Source: Phoenix dactylifera | Taxonomy: Eukaryota; Streptophyta; Magnoliopsida; Arecales; Arecaceae | Assembly: GCF_009389715.1 (NCBI RefSeq) | Contig: NW_024067979.1 | Location: 143,501-207,500 of the forward strand | Reading direction: 5' to 3' | DNA length: 64,000 nt | Part shown: in pieces, positions 1-10,139 of the stretch | Position numbering within the stretch: the first letter of the stretch is position 1 | Layout: every line of letters begins with the position of its first letter | The notes under the pieces: generated by a model | What the model saw: the letters and a program-made list of their open reading frames with translations, nothing else | What the model was told of the DNA's origin: nothing | Databases searched by the model: none | Program-made: the position numbers and the translations under genes

Positions 1-235
1 TTATGTTCTGTTGTATAATACTATGCAATGTCCTTTATGATAATTTTATCATAAAAAAGTGCTTTCTCAGTTTTGTTTACCAAACATAAAACAAAGTACC
101 ATAGCACTTTACGAATGTAGTTACCAAACAGTAAACAGCTTTTTATAACAGCTCTACTTCAGACAGCTCTACTTTCAACAGCTCTACTTCCAACAGCTCT
201 ACTGCCAACAGCTCCCCCAAACAGGGCCTAAAAAT
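1..235. repeat. MITE-like element, end only
   Basis: The window opens inside a short AT-rich element that ends at a CCCCAAACAGGGCC-type terminus. It contains about five copies of a 15-17 bp unit related to AACAGCTCTACTTCC (about 145-215). The paralogous flank near 34540 runs straight through the same site without this sequence, so it is an insertion in this copy. The left end lies outside the window, so the superfamily (hAT or Mutator-type MITE) is undecided. Confidence 0.45.
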
Positions 236-1762
236 ACTATTTTTTCAATTAAATCCTAAAATTTTGATTTTGATTGCAATATGATCCAGCTGCTTATCTC
301 TATGGTAATAGATAAAAAATTTCACCGATACCCTTGATAGCTGGGATTATAAGAGAAGTTGTATTTTAGCGGAAATAAAAACTCAAGTGTATATTAGTAA
401 TTTCACAATTGCGTTAGAGCTCGGATGGAAGTTGGGCATATTGCAACCAATTTGAATTCGTTGGATCTAATTGAAAAATTAGAATATTTGAGGTGTAAAT
501 ATAAATCACGAAAAGTGGAAGAGGTACCTGTATAATTTTTTCTAAAATAAAACACCTTCCATCCTATCTACTGAGTAAGATACTTACATTTTCTATAAAT
601 AAAATCTCATATAAAAATCCCTAGAAAATTTCTCCCATAAAGAGAAATAAATCCCGAATGTAGATGAAGAGGTCGACTTCCTAAGGTTTCTTTATAATAT
701 TTCATTTCACCATTCCAATGATGTCTAGATTTTCAGATTTTCTTTGTCCACTAGCTACACTGCATATGCCCGTGTATTAAAACATTATATTTCACGAATT
801 AGAAATGCTAAATAAGAGGAAACATGGAAACAACTACTTTAGATAATCATTTGCTAGTAAAACCATGGAAACAACTACTTTAGATAATCATTTGCTAGTA
901 AAACCAAAGCCGGTTGACTGTATAAGTAAGCATTCAAACCCAAATCAACTGCAACTCCAATATTTTTCTGCAAAGAATAATTTGCAGGGGATCCAACAAA
1001 AAAAGTTTTGAGTAAATGAAGCTTTTAATTAGAAAAGATAAATTAGAAATTTTAATTGCGGTAGAATTCTTAAGAGAGATCTTTTTCTATAAGAGAAGTA
1101 GGGTAGAAGAATCTAGTTAGCTTGAAATTTATTTGGTAGCGTGCGCGAATTCTCTATTATTTTTCAAGCGTTCCTTCTGGATGTTGGAAATCAATAGAGT
1201 TTCCTCTTTCCTATCCGGTTAATAGATAAAGAGATTCCTACAGTAATAAAGATTTTTAATGCTTTTGCAATTCATAGTGGTAACAGAAATGCTGGACAAA
1301 CAATAGTTGGGCTTCCTATCCAAGGCCAGAAACTTCATCATTATTTAGGGAAGAGGGCCATATTGGAAAGAGGGTATCATGGGCAGCAAAATTTCCATAA
1401 TTTATTTAAATAATTATTTTTTTCACTATTTCAAATACATAGGCGAATCAGAGTAGGCTCGAAAGGGATTTGGTCCATTTAAGCCCCTATTCTAGCCCAT
1501 TCACTGCAATACGACTCACTGTTATTTATATTTTAGCAATTATTCTAAAGAAAACAAATAAATGTAGCATCAATAGCGTGAGACAGAAACATCACAAAGA
1601 CACCTCGATGGTACAAGTAACAGACGGCTCTGGGGTCAACAAAGGTTGACAGCAAGAGCAGAGACAGAGACGCTATACGGGGGTTACAGGATTGCAGCAA
1701 CTTCTTATGTAATCTCACACTAAACATCGAAAAAATAAAAAGAAGATCACAAACAACTTCGA
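236..1762. repeat. Duplicated 3' flank of the minus-strand SOT unit
   Basis: I see no credible gene here. Positions 236-840 align by eye with 34547-35168, and 1114-1762 align with 6891-7520. The stretch is therefore part of the segment that was duplicated together with the minus-strand sulfotransferase genes. Small indels distinguish the copies. Confidence 0.7.
823..904. repeat. 41-bp tandem duplication
   Basis: A 41-bp unit beginning CATGGAAACAACTACTTTAG occurs twice, at 823-863 and 864-904, and the two copies are essentially identical. The paralogous flank at about 35150 has only one partial unit, so the duplication is specific to this copy. Confidence 0.9.
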
Positions 1763-2830
1763 CTAGGCTTGCGCTTGGACATCACAATTGGTGGCCGCGG
1801 CTTCCACATCCACACCATTGAGGGTAAGACCGGACCCCTCAAGCTTTTGCTCGGTGATGCGGTCCAACTTCCGCGCCATCTCCGGACTCATATGATTCCT
1901 CCAATCCCCTGCCCCTCCTTTCCTGAAGAGAGAATCATTGGTTTGGACGAAGTCGGGATGCAGTTTACCCGTCTTGTTGACCTCCAAGCTCTTCAGGTTG
2001 TCAAAGCTGCACAGCTGTATGACCTCCTCCACCACCCCTTCCTTCTCTTCCTCTGGAGAGAAGGGACACCCCATGAACTCGGCCAACCGCTTCACAATCC
2101 GCAGCGGATCCTCTAAGATCTCCTCGTACTTCAAGAACAGCACCTTCTCTGGCCTCCTCTGGCTCTCCTCCCAGTACTCGAGAACATGCTCCCATATCGG
2201 CCCATAGGGGCAATTGCCCTCACAGAACATCTCGAAGGCCTTGGTAAATGGAATTGGCTCCATGGGTTGCGGCCTCATCCCATTATTGAAGTACCACCGG
2301 GAGACCAACACATCCTTGGGGTCCCGGCACACATATATGACCTTACAGTCTAAGCTCTTGATGGTGTGTGGTAGGAGAGAGTATGGCAAGTGGGTGTTGA
2401 GGATACGAGGGGATGGCATGGCTTCTATTTCTGAGGGTTGGCCTAAGGAGTAGGTTCTGTCCAGGAAAGGGACGCACTCGTGAGGATTTCGGCGAAGGAG
2501 AGGGTGGTGATCGAAAGGGTATTGGGCTCGTGTCATGGTGGCGTAGGTGAGGGCTTTGAGCCAGGTGGTGCCGGACTTTGGGTAGCTAAGCACCCAGAGG
2601 TCGTCGGGGCGAGCCTTGAAGTTTTGCTGCATGTCCATGATGCCGGGGAGAGCACGTTGGGGGATCCAAAAGCCTTGGTATTTTCGGGTGCAGATGGGTG
2701 CCCAGCCTTCCTCCAAGGGGAGGGTTGAGATGAGGTCGGTGTAGTTGGATGGAGGTCTTGGATCCGCACCTTTTTTCCCTTGAGACTCCATTGGAGGGGG
2801 GCTGTTGCAAAGAGATGGTTGAGCAGCCAT
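1763..2830 (-). CDS. Cytosolic sulfotransferase (SOT copy 1)
   Basis: A complete single-exon reading frame of 355 codons, the normal length for plant cytosolic sulfotransferases, which move a sulfonate group from PAPS to hydroxyl groups of flavonoids, hormones or other small molecules. Visible motifs are the 5'-phosphosulfate loop YPKSGTTWLKAL (residues 83-94, Lys85), the catalytic-base His147 in THLPY, the 3'-phosphate contacts Arg169 and Ser177 in the CRDPKDVLVS block, and the C-terminal region IV motif RKGGAGDWRNHM (303-314). There is no signal peptide or membrane segment, so it should be cytosolic. The start ATG is shared with copy 2 (7521-8636), which is about 94% identical (21 differences in 355 positions). 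The acceptor substrate cannot be read from sequence. Gly305 in region IV is Glu in copies 2 and 3 and Val in copy 4. A solo-LTR-like insert lies 107 bp upstream of the start. Confidence 0.93.
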   Translation of the reverse strand: MAAQPSLCNSPPPMESQGKKGADPRPPSNYTDLISTLPLEEGWAPICTRKYQGFWIPQRALPGIMDMQQNFKARPDDLWVLSYPKSGTTWLKALTYATMTRAQYPFDHHPLLRRNPHECVPFLDRTYSLGQPSEIEAMPSPRILNTHLPYSLLPHTIKSLDCKVIYVCRDPKDVLVSRWYFNNGMRPQPMEPIPFTKAFEMFCEGNCPYGPIWEHVLEYWEESQRRPEKVLFLKYEEILEDPLRIVKRLAEFMGCPFSPEEEKEGVVEEVIQLCSFDNLKSLEVNKTGKLHPDFVQTNDSLFRKGGAGDWRNHMSPEMARKLDRITEQKLEGSGLTLNGVDVEAAATNCDVQAQA

Positions 2831-2937
2831 TGAAAAACGGATGCTATGCTATGCTCTCTAGCGGGTGTTTGTTTGCAGGGACTAGGGTTCAACTTCTCCC
2901 GGAGTGGCCTAGTTATCCCCTAAATAGAATAGATATA
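2831..2937 (-). promoter_or_regulatory. Residual proximal upstream region of SOT copy 1
   Basis: Only 107 bp of the original upstream sequence remains between the SOT start codon and the inserted element at 2938. The same sequence in front of SOT copy 2 continues uninterrupted (8637-8758). No clear TATA box is visible. Any core promoter must lie in this stretch or come from the insert. Confidence 0.4.
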
Positions 2938-4547
2938 TGATAGTCCCTAGACTCTATCACAAGTGCGTGGATCGTGACAAATAAAATAGGACAAAAAAAA
3001 AGTATCATTTCCACAACGAGGCGATTCAAGTATCAATTTATAAATTTTCTATATTATATAGATAACCCCAAATTGATGTGACTAAGTACAATTTCTTAAC
3101 CAAAAAATCAAATATGAAAGGTTCCTAGGGTTTGGATTTCATCAATTAAATTTCTTCAATGAATTTAAATCTGATTGTTAATATTCTGTTAATTACAATG
3201 ACCAAATCCCTTTTTTTTTAATGTGATATTCTCTTTTAAGGCATAACACCTATACCTATATTAGTCCTATATCTACTTTCGTGATCATATAGATTAATAT
3301 AAATTTATTATGATCCGTGAAATTCTTGAATGTAGGTCACAAGGGTATGCATTTATTTCTAAACTACACTGCCAATGTTTGATAAATTCATCAACTAATA
3401 TTGAACTTTAACTTTCGTTATTTCAGTCAACATCTTAAGCATGCAATTCATGGCTAGTAAAATGCAAGAATGAAAACCGAAATTATCAAATTGTAATTAA
3501 CAAAGGATATTGAATACAACCATACTCAATTTATATCAAAAATTCAATAACTACGTCCTAGCCCTAGGATAAGAAAACTAGCAAATCATAACTAATAAAT
3601 CAATCCAATTATTTCTCAAACATAAATTTCGCATTCAACATCCTTAATAACAATTCAGCAAATAAAAAAAATATCATAGAAAGGAAAAGAACTCTGTATT
3701 TGCAAAAACCCTCCGTTCCGTTCTTGCTCCCGGAATTCCAGCTTTTTTTCTTCTTCTAGAATTCCTGGCTTTTCCTCCTCTCAGAATTCGAGATTCTCTG
3801 AGTTTTCTTCTTCCTTATCTCCTTGCCACCCCCCTAGTATCTGCTGGCTCTCAGCTTCTCCCAACCGATTCTTCTTTTTTTTTTTTTGAATTTTAAAATA
3901 GATTTCCCCCATATCTACTGGCTGAAATGCGGAATTCTAGGCTGATTTTATTACTCGACTCCCAGCTAGATTTAGAGCACCAAAACGATACACTTTGGAG
4001 TTGGACCCTTCACGAAAGTTTTAGATCTTGTTCTCAGCTTTCCAACGCACCTAGGCTTGCATTATTCTGACGTCTAGAACTCCATGTACAAGCTGAAAGC
4101 CGAAACAGGGTCTGGGCTGCAGTAAACTTTTGGACAGATTCGGGCTTCTCCGTTTCGGCTAAGTTTTGAACTTCAAAATGGCAGAACTGGGTTTTGTGCT
4201 CTTATAAAAGTTTTAAGCCTACGTCTTATCTTTCCAACAAGCCAAACAATACCTAAAACCGAGGTCTGTAGCTCCAGTTAGAACCCAAAAGTCGAACAGT
4301 ATTCTGGTTTGACTAGACCAGCCCAACTAGGACTTGCTCTCTAGGCCTAGCCCAAATTTTACCTTTTCACATCAGCCTAATTTTAACCTAATTCAATAAT
4401 TAAACACCTGCAAAATATCAAAAATTTTTAAAAATTAAATAAATATAAAAAGCACTTAAATTCTAGATAAATGAGCTAAAAACATATCAAACATCCTAAA
4501 ACAAAACAAGGAGGGCTAAAAAATGTGTGAAATAAATTTTCACATCA
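2938..4547. mobile_element. Solo-LTR-like insertion (1610 bp) upstream of SOT copy 1
   Basis: The insert begins TGATAGTCCC and ends TTTTCACATCA, that is TG...CA. It is flanked by ATATA (2933-2937) and ATGTA (4548-4552), a 5-bp target duplication with one mismatch. The paralogous site near 8758 is empty: the sequence AGATATA runs directly into CTAAGAGAG. No coding domain is visible inside, and a TG...CA insert of this size without internal genes is best read as a solo LTR left by recombination. The family was not identified; the orientation is unknown. Confidence 0.7.
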
Positions 4548-4762
4548 ATGTACTAAGAGAGTGACATGTTCAAATTAAAAGGTACGGCACGAGGGGCCGG
4601 ACCACGACATATTTAATAGGTTAACTTGTGAACTCGGCTGTGGCCTGTGGCGCATTAAATTATTGTGCCTATGGAGGTATCTCTTGGAGTGATAAGACGG
4701 AGTCACGAGCGAGTGAAACGACTAGGATCTTCATTTCGTAAAATAGATATGATTAGAATTGA

Positions 4763-4856
4763 GTCTCGAAAGTTGGACCATCTCGTAGAGCAAAAGCTAA
4801 AGAGATCCGGTTTGTCCCCACTGGTCGTATACCCTGCTCATAACATTCAATTGTAA
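4763..4856 (+). pseudogene. SOT C-terminal fragment
   Basis: Reads RKLDHLVEQKLKRSGL, the last helix of the sulfotransferase fold. It matches the C-terminal part of the fragments at 18080, 25769 and 41206 and continues into the same 3' flank. Everything upstream of the helix is missing. The sequence before it (4553-4762) is duplicated spacer also found at 8758-8880 and 40921-41140. Confidence 0.7.
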
Positions 4857-5640
4857 TCTGTGTTGCATCTCAAGCGATTCATCTTTGGGAACTGTTTGCA
4901 TGCTTAATCTTACATACATTATATTTTAGATATTGCAATTTTATGATTCTTTGTTGCTTGATATTGAAGTTTTACTCTTTTTTACTGTGGATGTATTTGG
5001 ATGTACTCTAGAAAATTAAAATTACAGTATTGTATAATGTCTCATATTTTTTGAAATTACAAAATAGCATTTTGGGTTAGTTGGTTTCCGATAGTAATAG
5101 GAGATTCTACAAAATCTTTTATATGGTGAAATTAGAAAATCTTACTTAAAGTAAAAATTTCTATTTCTTATTTTTTCTTGAAATTTATTTTTGAGCTTCC
5201 TCTTTCTAGTGATAAAAAGGAAAAGTCTCAATTTTTTTTAAAATTCTAAAACTTTTGAATTAAGGAGTAGACAAAATAATAATTTAAAATTTATAATGTT
5301 TAGATATTATCTAAATTTTTTGGATTTTTTTGGATGCTCGCCCTTCCGCTCATGACTTGTGAAGATAAGCAAAAAAATGATTTATTTTTTTCAATTTATT
5401 AGGCTTTTCTCATTAAACATCTTTTTCGGGAGGACAGAATATTATTGTAACAAGTTGGTTTCACCTAATCCGGCTCTGCAATGCTTTTTTTTCTCCAATC
5501 CGAATTTTTTAGTCGTCTATCGAAATAACGTGTGATATAGGAACTTTGTATATTATTTATTTTGGAATGGTTGATGGCACTCTATCATTGTTCTGTCAAA
5601 AAAATAAAATAAAGAGAAAATATATAACAATAAGCACCAG
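4857..5640. repeat. Shared 3' flank of plus-strand SOT units
   Basis: AT-rich sequence without a gene. It aligns with 18714-19515, 26341-27210 and 41393-41880: all four contain the blocks around GATTCATCT..GGAA, TTTCCGATAGTAAT, TTTGAATTAAGGAGTAGA and ATCGAAATAACGTGTGATAT, or close variants. It marks the downstream side of each plus-strand SOT copy. Confidence 0.75.
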
Positions 5641-6241
5641 TTGATTCATGCACATAGTAAGCTCAACAAGGACATGCCACCTTTCAAAAAAAAAAATTAA
5701 AAAACAAAAAATGTTATAATGATGGATGGCAACTGGAGCAGTTCCATTATATAAAGGAAGGACAAGACAGCAATAGCAGGAAAAATGGTTGCTTAGCCTA
5801 CCTTTTCTTTTTTTTTTTTTGTTTTCTGGCCTTTTTTAATTCTTCGGTCTAGCCTCTCTCTTCTGCTGACGTTAGGAAGAGGTCAAATCCATCATTTTAA
5901 TGAATTCAGCATGCATGGACTCGTTCAACTGGTTCCGATACGACCCTCGAAAATAAAAGACATTTCAAATCGGATATTTTTTTAATTGTTTCTGTTTCAA
6001 TAATCAATATGCAATTCTAATGAAATTCCAAAATAATTTTTGTATCGGATCATTAGATGCAGTTTAGCGGAGATCGATCTGATGCGATCAAAAACAATTT
6101 TTTTTTCTAAGGATCAAAGAAATATAAGCCAAATCTGGGGAGGAAAAGCACGGTTTTGCCGGTCAGCAGTTGGAAAAGGTTGGTGGGAAGCAGTTGTGAC
6201 GCTCGCTTGTAACTTATTCTGCACCAAAAAAAAAAAAAACG
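5641..6241. repeat. Shared upstream flank of plus-strand SOT units
   Basis: Aligns with 19515-19860 and 31027-31940, which lie directly upstream of the intact genes at 20100 and 32077. Here the expected SOT gene is gone: the flank is interrupted by a LINE fragment at 6242, resumes at 6806, then switches to the flank of the minus-strand unit at about 6890. Confidence 0.7.
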
Positions 6242-6805
6242 CCTGTTTCATCACATACATGAAAATTTCCACTTCGAATTTTCTCAAGATCAACTTCGAC
6301 GAATCGGTCCTAGATGAAGGTGTGCGAGGTGGTGCGGATTTTATGATACGGAGCCCGCACTCCAGAGTGGTGGCAGCAGGAGGCTGTCAGTTGTTCGGCA
6401 CATCAGTTTCCGGGGCAGAGCTACAAGCTGCCTGGGCAGGTCTTCGATGTGCGAGGCAGGTACTGCAGGCTGGCTCGATTGTCTTGGAGGACGACTCGGC
6501 TACAGTTATCAGTTGGATCCAGGGAGGGCTGAGGGGTGAGGGCTCAGACCACCCCTTGGTTCGGGATATTGGGATGATGTGTGGGGTTGGGGTAGCCATT
6601 CAGGCCAAACATGTATTCAGAGAAGCTAATGGGGCAGCCGACTGGATGGCTGCCTTCGCGGCTCATCATTCAGGGTACACTTTTTGGATGGGGAAGGGAG
6701 AGCTGCCACTGACTCTCCGTGAGTTAGTGTTTTTTGACTTTATTGGGTGTATTCGTACACGCACGGTATGAGAACCCGTTTTCAGCAAAAAAAGAAAAAA
6801 AAATG
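6242..6805 (+). mobile_element. 5'-truncated LINE, RNase H domain
   Basis: An uninterrupted frame from about 6277 to 6771 encodes a plant RNase H (RVT_3) domain, the C-terminal domain of many plant LINE ORF2 proteins. The four acidic positions are visible: Asp in NFDE, Glu in GAELQAAW, Asp in LEDDSATVISW, and Asp in ANGAADWMAAFA. The 3' end is TTTTCAGCAAAAAAAG followed by an A-rich tail. The insertion interrupts SOT upstream sequence that is continuous at about 31925-31960. The endonuclease and reverse transcriptase parts are absent. A homologous domain, more decayed, is at 50748-51190. Confidence 0.8.
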
Positions 6806-6890
6806 TCGGTCACATCATGAACGTGGTGACGGAATTATTTTGAACCGCTCCTCTAAGCAGTGTCAGTACTTTCCATCCTATGTCACAAAA

Positions 6891-7520
6891 TAGTTAGCTT
6901 GAAATTTTTGAGGTAGCGATGCACGAATTCCCTATGATTTTTCAAGCATTTCGATGTTGAGAATCATAGAGCTTCCTTTTTCCTAGCTGGCTAATAGATA
7001 AAAGAGATTTCTATAATCAAGATTTTTAATACTTTTACGATTCATAATAGTAACAAAAATGCTGGGGCAAATAAATAAAGGACCAGTAATGTTGGACAAA
7101 CAATAGTTGGGCTCCATATCCAAGACTTGAAACTTTTTGATTATTTAGTGAAATTTTTATGATTTATTTAAATGATTATTTTTTACACTCTTTCAAATAC
7201 ATAGGCGAATCAGAGTCGGCTGGAATGGGATTTGGCCCATTCCAGTCCATCCACTGGCACCGCAATATGACTCACTGTTATTTATATTTTAGCAATTATT
7301 CTAAATAAAACAAATAAATGTAGCATTAATAGCATGTGACGAAAACATCACGAAGGCACGTCGATGACAGAAGTAGCAGACGTCTTTCGCAGTTACACCT
7401 TATTGACGCTCTCTCGGGCCAACGAAGGTTGACTGCAAGAGCCGAGGCAGAGACGCTACAGCCAAGACTAGCTTGCAACAAGCGGGGGTTACAGGATTGC
7501 AGCAAACTTCTTACGTAATT
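6891..7520. repeat. Duplicated 3' flank of SOT copy 2
   Basis: No gene. Aligns with 1114-1762 beside SOT copy 1, including TGGACAAACAATAGTTGGGC and ATAGGCGAATCAGAGT. It also carries about 70 bp (around 7381-7490) that is absent from the first copy. Confidence 0.75.
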
Positions 7521-8636
7521 TCATTCTAAACATCCGAAAAATAAAAAGAAGATCACAAACAACTTCGACAAGACTTGTGCTTGGACATCACCATTGGTGG
7601 CCGCCGCTTCCACATCCACACCATGGAGGGTTAGACCGGACCCCTCAAGCTTTTGCTCGGGGATGCGGTCCAACTTCCGCGCCATCTCCGGACTCATATG
7701 ATTCCTCCAATCTCCTGCCTCTCCTTTCCTGAAGAAAGAATCCTTGGTTAGGACGAATTCGGGATGCAGTTTACCCGTCTTGTTGACCTCCAAGCTCTTC
7801 AGGTTGTCAAAGCTGCACAGCTTTATGACCTCCTCCACCACCCCTTCCTTCTCTTCCTCTGGAGAGAAGGGACACCCCATGAACTCGGCCAACCGCCTCA
7901 CAATCCGCAGCGGATCCTCTAACATCTCCTCATACTTCAAGAACAGCACCTTCTCTGGCCTCCTCTGGCTCTCCTCCCAGTACTCGAGAACATGCTCACA
8001 TATCGGCCCATAGGGGCAATTGTCCTCACAGAACATCTCGAAGGCCTTTGTAAATGGAATTGGCTCCACAGGTTGCGGCCTCATCCCATTATTGAAGTAC
8101 CACCGGGAGACCAACACATCCTTGGGGTCCCGGCACACATATATGACCTTACAGTCTAAGCTCTTGATGGTGTGTGGTAGGAGAGAGTATGGCAAGTGAG
8201 TGTTGAGGATACGAGGGGAGGGCATGGCTTCTATTTCTGAGGCTTGGCCTCTGGAGTAGGTTCTGTCCACGAAAGGGACGCACTCGTGGGGATTTCGGCG
8301 AAGGAGAGGGTGGTGATCGAAAGGGTATTGGGCTCGTGTCATGATGGCGTAGGTGAGGGCTTTGAGCCAGGTGGTGCCGGACTTGGGGTAGCTCAGCACC
8401 CAGAGGTCGTCGGGGCGAGCCTTGAAGTTTTGTTGCATGTCCATGATACCGGGGAGAACACGTTGTGGGATCCAAAAGCCTTGGTATTTTCGGGTGCAGA
8501 TGGGTGCCCAGCCTTCCTCCAAGGGGAGGGTTGAGATGAGGTCGGTGTAGTTGGAAGGAGGTCTTGGATCCGCACTTTTTTTTCCTTGAGACTCCATTGG
8601 AGGGGGGCTGTTGCAAAGAGATGGTTGAGCGGCCAT
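7521..8636 (-). CDS. Cytosolic sulfotransferase (SOT copy 2), stop-loss extended
   Basis: Full-length PAPS-dependent sulfotransferase, about 94% identical to copy 1. All cofactor motifs are kept: YPKSGTTWLKAL (83-94), His147, Arg169/Ser177, and region IV RKGEAGDWRNHM. The stop codon that ends copy 1 after VQAQA has become a sense codon here (TAG to TTG with a neighbouring change). The protein therefore runs 16 residues further, with a hydrophobic tail ending FFLFFGCLE, to 371 residues. Trp213 of copy 1 (PIWEHVLEYW) is Cys here. The enzyme core looks usable; the tail might affect folding or membrane association. The acceptor substrate is unknown. Confidence 0.9.
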   Translation of the reverse strand: MAAQPSLCNSPPPMESQGKKSADPRPPSNYTDLISTLPLEEGWAPICTRKYQGFWIPQRVLPGIMDMQQNFKARPDDLWVLSYPKSGTTWLKALTYAIMTRAQYPFDHHPLLRRNPHECVPFVDRTYSRGQASEIEAMPSPRILNTHLPYSLLPHTIKSLDCKVIYVCRDPKDVLVSRWYFNNGMRPQPVEPIPFTKAFEMFCEDNCPYGPICEHVLEYWEESQRRPEKVLFLKYEEMLEDPLRIVRRLAEFMGCPFSPEEEKEGVVEEVIKLCSFDNLKSLEVNKTGKLHPEFVLTKDSFFRKGEAGDWRNHMSPEMARKLDRIPEQKLEGSGLTLHGVDVEAAATNGDVQAQVLSKLFVIFFLFFGCLE

Positions 8637-9040
8637 TGAAGAAAGGATGCTATGCTATATGCTCTCTAGCGGGTGTTTGTTTGCAGGGACTATGGTTCTA
8701 GTTCTCCCGGAGTGGCCTAGTTATCCCCTAAATAGAATAGATATACTAAGAGAGTGACATGTTCAAATTAAAAGGTACAGCACGAGGGGCCGGACCACGA
8801 TGTGCCAATGGGGAGGGAGTCCCGAGCGAGTGGAACAACTAGGAACTTCATTTCGTAAAATAGATATGATTAGAATTGATTTTAAGGTCTTTTAGCATTT
8901 TCTTCAGCTTTCTCGGGTGCTCCTTGCGAACTTCTAGGATGTTGTTCGGGTTATCTATCTTGCCTTGGGCTTTCTATTTTTTTACTTTTTTATTTATATC
9001 TATTTTTTTGTTCTAAATTATATTGTGAGTATTCGTAAAA
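8637..9040. other. SOT copy 2 upstream region and spacer
   Basis: Positions 8637-8758 are the uninterrupted counterpart of the upstream sequence in front of SOT copy 1. Positions 8758-8880 match the spacer at 4553-4762 with internal deletions. From about 8960 the sequence aligns with 21380 onward. No gene is visible. Confidence 0.6.
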
Positions 9041-9478
9041 TGTGTGTTTTATTCTTCATTGGCTATATATTGGATAGGTCTTAAATACTCATATAAGATC
9101 AAAAAAATTTAAATAATACTTTTTGACGAGCCATTTTTTTGATGAATTTTTAGATTGTGACAAATAATATCAGAGCAAACCCAGACCATGGCTCATATGG
9201 GTTAGGAGACACTGCGACATGGGTCTATTTGAGCTGACCATGAGCAGATCATGATGTTTGAGCTTGGATTTGTGGTTTTTGTAAATAAATTTGAAATATT
9301 TGTCTAGTGAGGATGCAAGGACTTAAAAATCGAAAAAGCATGTGAGGATCATATGAGTATATATTTAGTCTCATATCGGCTATATATTGGATAGATTTTG
9401 GATACTTATAAAGAGCCATAGAATCTATATATTATCATCTAGCTAGCCTTTTTGGGTGAGGTCCTAGGTTGTTATATA
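9041..9478 (+). mobile_element. TRIM-like miniature LTR element
   Basis: Two related terminal blocks of about 120 bp, 9041-9162 and 9354-9478, share GGCTATATATTGGATAG and a TTTTT(G)ATGA/GGTGAGG 3' part. They flank a short internal region. Directly after the first block is AATAATATCAGAGC (9163-9176), a variant of the TGGTATCAGAGC site that pairs with initiator tRNA-Met. No coding capacity is present. This layout fits a terminal-repeat retrotransposon in miniature. The same structure, with the same flanks, is at 21457-21864, so it predates the segmental duplication. Confidence 0.5.
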
Positions 9479-9563
9479 TTTTCTCTCTTAATTTTGTACC
9501 CCTAAGCTAAAGACATTTTCAACGGGTGGTGAAACGACAAAGTATTTAAGCAAGATATATAGC

Positions 9564-9787
9564 ACACATTTGGTTTGCAACCGTAATCAGAATTAAAATT
9601 AAAATCTGAATGAATTAGAATGAGAATCAGAATGGTTATATCCCTCGAAGCTTTTGGTTCGTGACGGAAATCGGAATCAGAATGAAATTTGAATACTAGG
9701 AGAGGGTAGGGATTGGATTTTAAAAGACTGAGACATTTCTATTCTTATCTAAAATCGGAATAGGAATGGGACTCTCCCCAACTAAAC
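9564..9787. repeat. MITE-like repeat
   Basis: A block of about 220 bp opening TTTGGTTTGCAACCG and closing CTCCCCAACTAAAC, with repeated GAATCGGAAT-like units inside. The ends are roughly inverted (TTTGGTT against AACTAAA). A second copy is at 21947-22172. The superfamily is not determined. Confidence 0.45.
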
Positions 9788-10052
9788 AGTTAGAAGCCAT
9801 GCCTTCCCCAAGGTTCCTCCAAACCCACTTGTGTTACACCATGCAACCAGGCTCGGTCCACGGCTCAAGTTGCCAAATTGTGTGCCTATGTCGGGATCCA
9901 AAGGACGTGCTAGCTCCTGGTGGCACTTCAACAGCAAGATGATATTGGCGATGGTGAACCCAGTTCCATTTGCAAAGTCCTTTGAGTTGTTCTGCAATGG
10001 TGCTTTTCCGTTTGGAGTAGTATGCGACCACTCTCTCGAGTACTGGGAGGAG
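9788..10052 (+). pseudogene. SOT mid-region fragment
   Basis: Begins at LEAMPSPR, passes the histidine block (THLCY) and the CRDPKDVL 3'-phosphate block, and reaches DHSLEYWEE. A single-base loss after CRDPKDVL shifts the frame; the same lesion is in the fragment at 18080. The PAPS loop and region IV are missing. It stops where transposon sequence begins at about 10053. Confidence 0.8.
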
Positions 10053-10139
10053 ATACTATCAGAAAACATGCGTATAGTAACACTACAAGAAAATACACTT
10101 TCAGCGACCACTTTCGGCGACTAAATGAATAGTGGACGC

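Noticed and set aside
1769-2940. Antisense open frames over SOT copies
   Set aside because: They mirror the codon pattern of the coding strand and recur in every copy.
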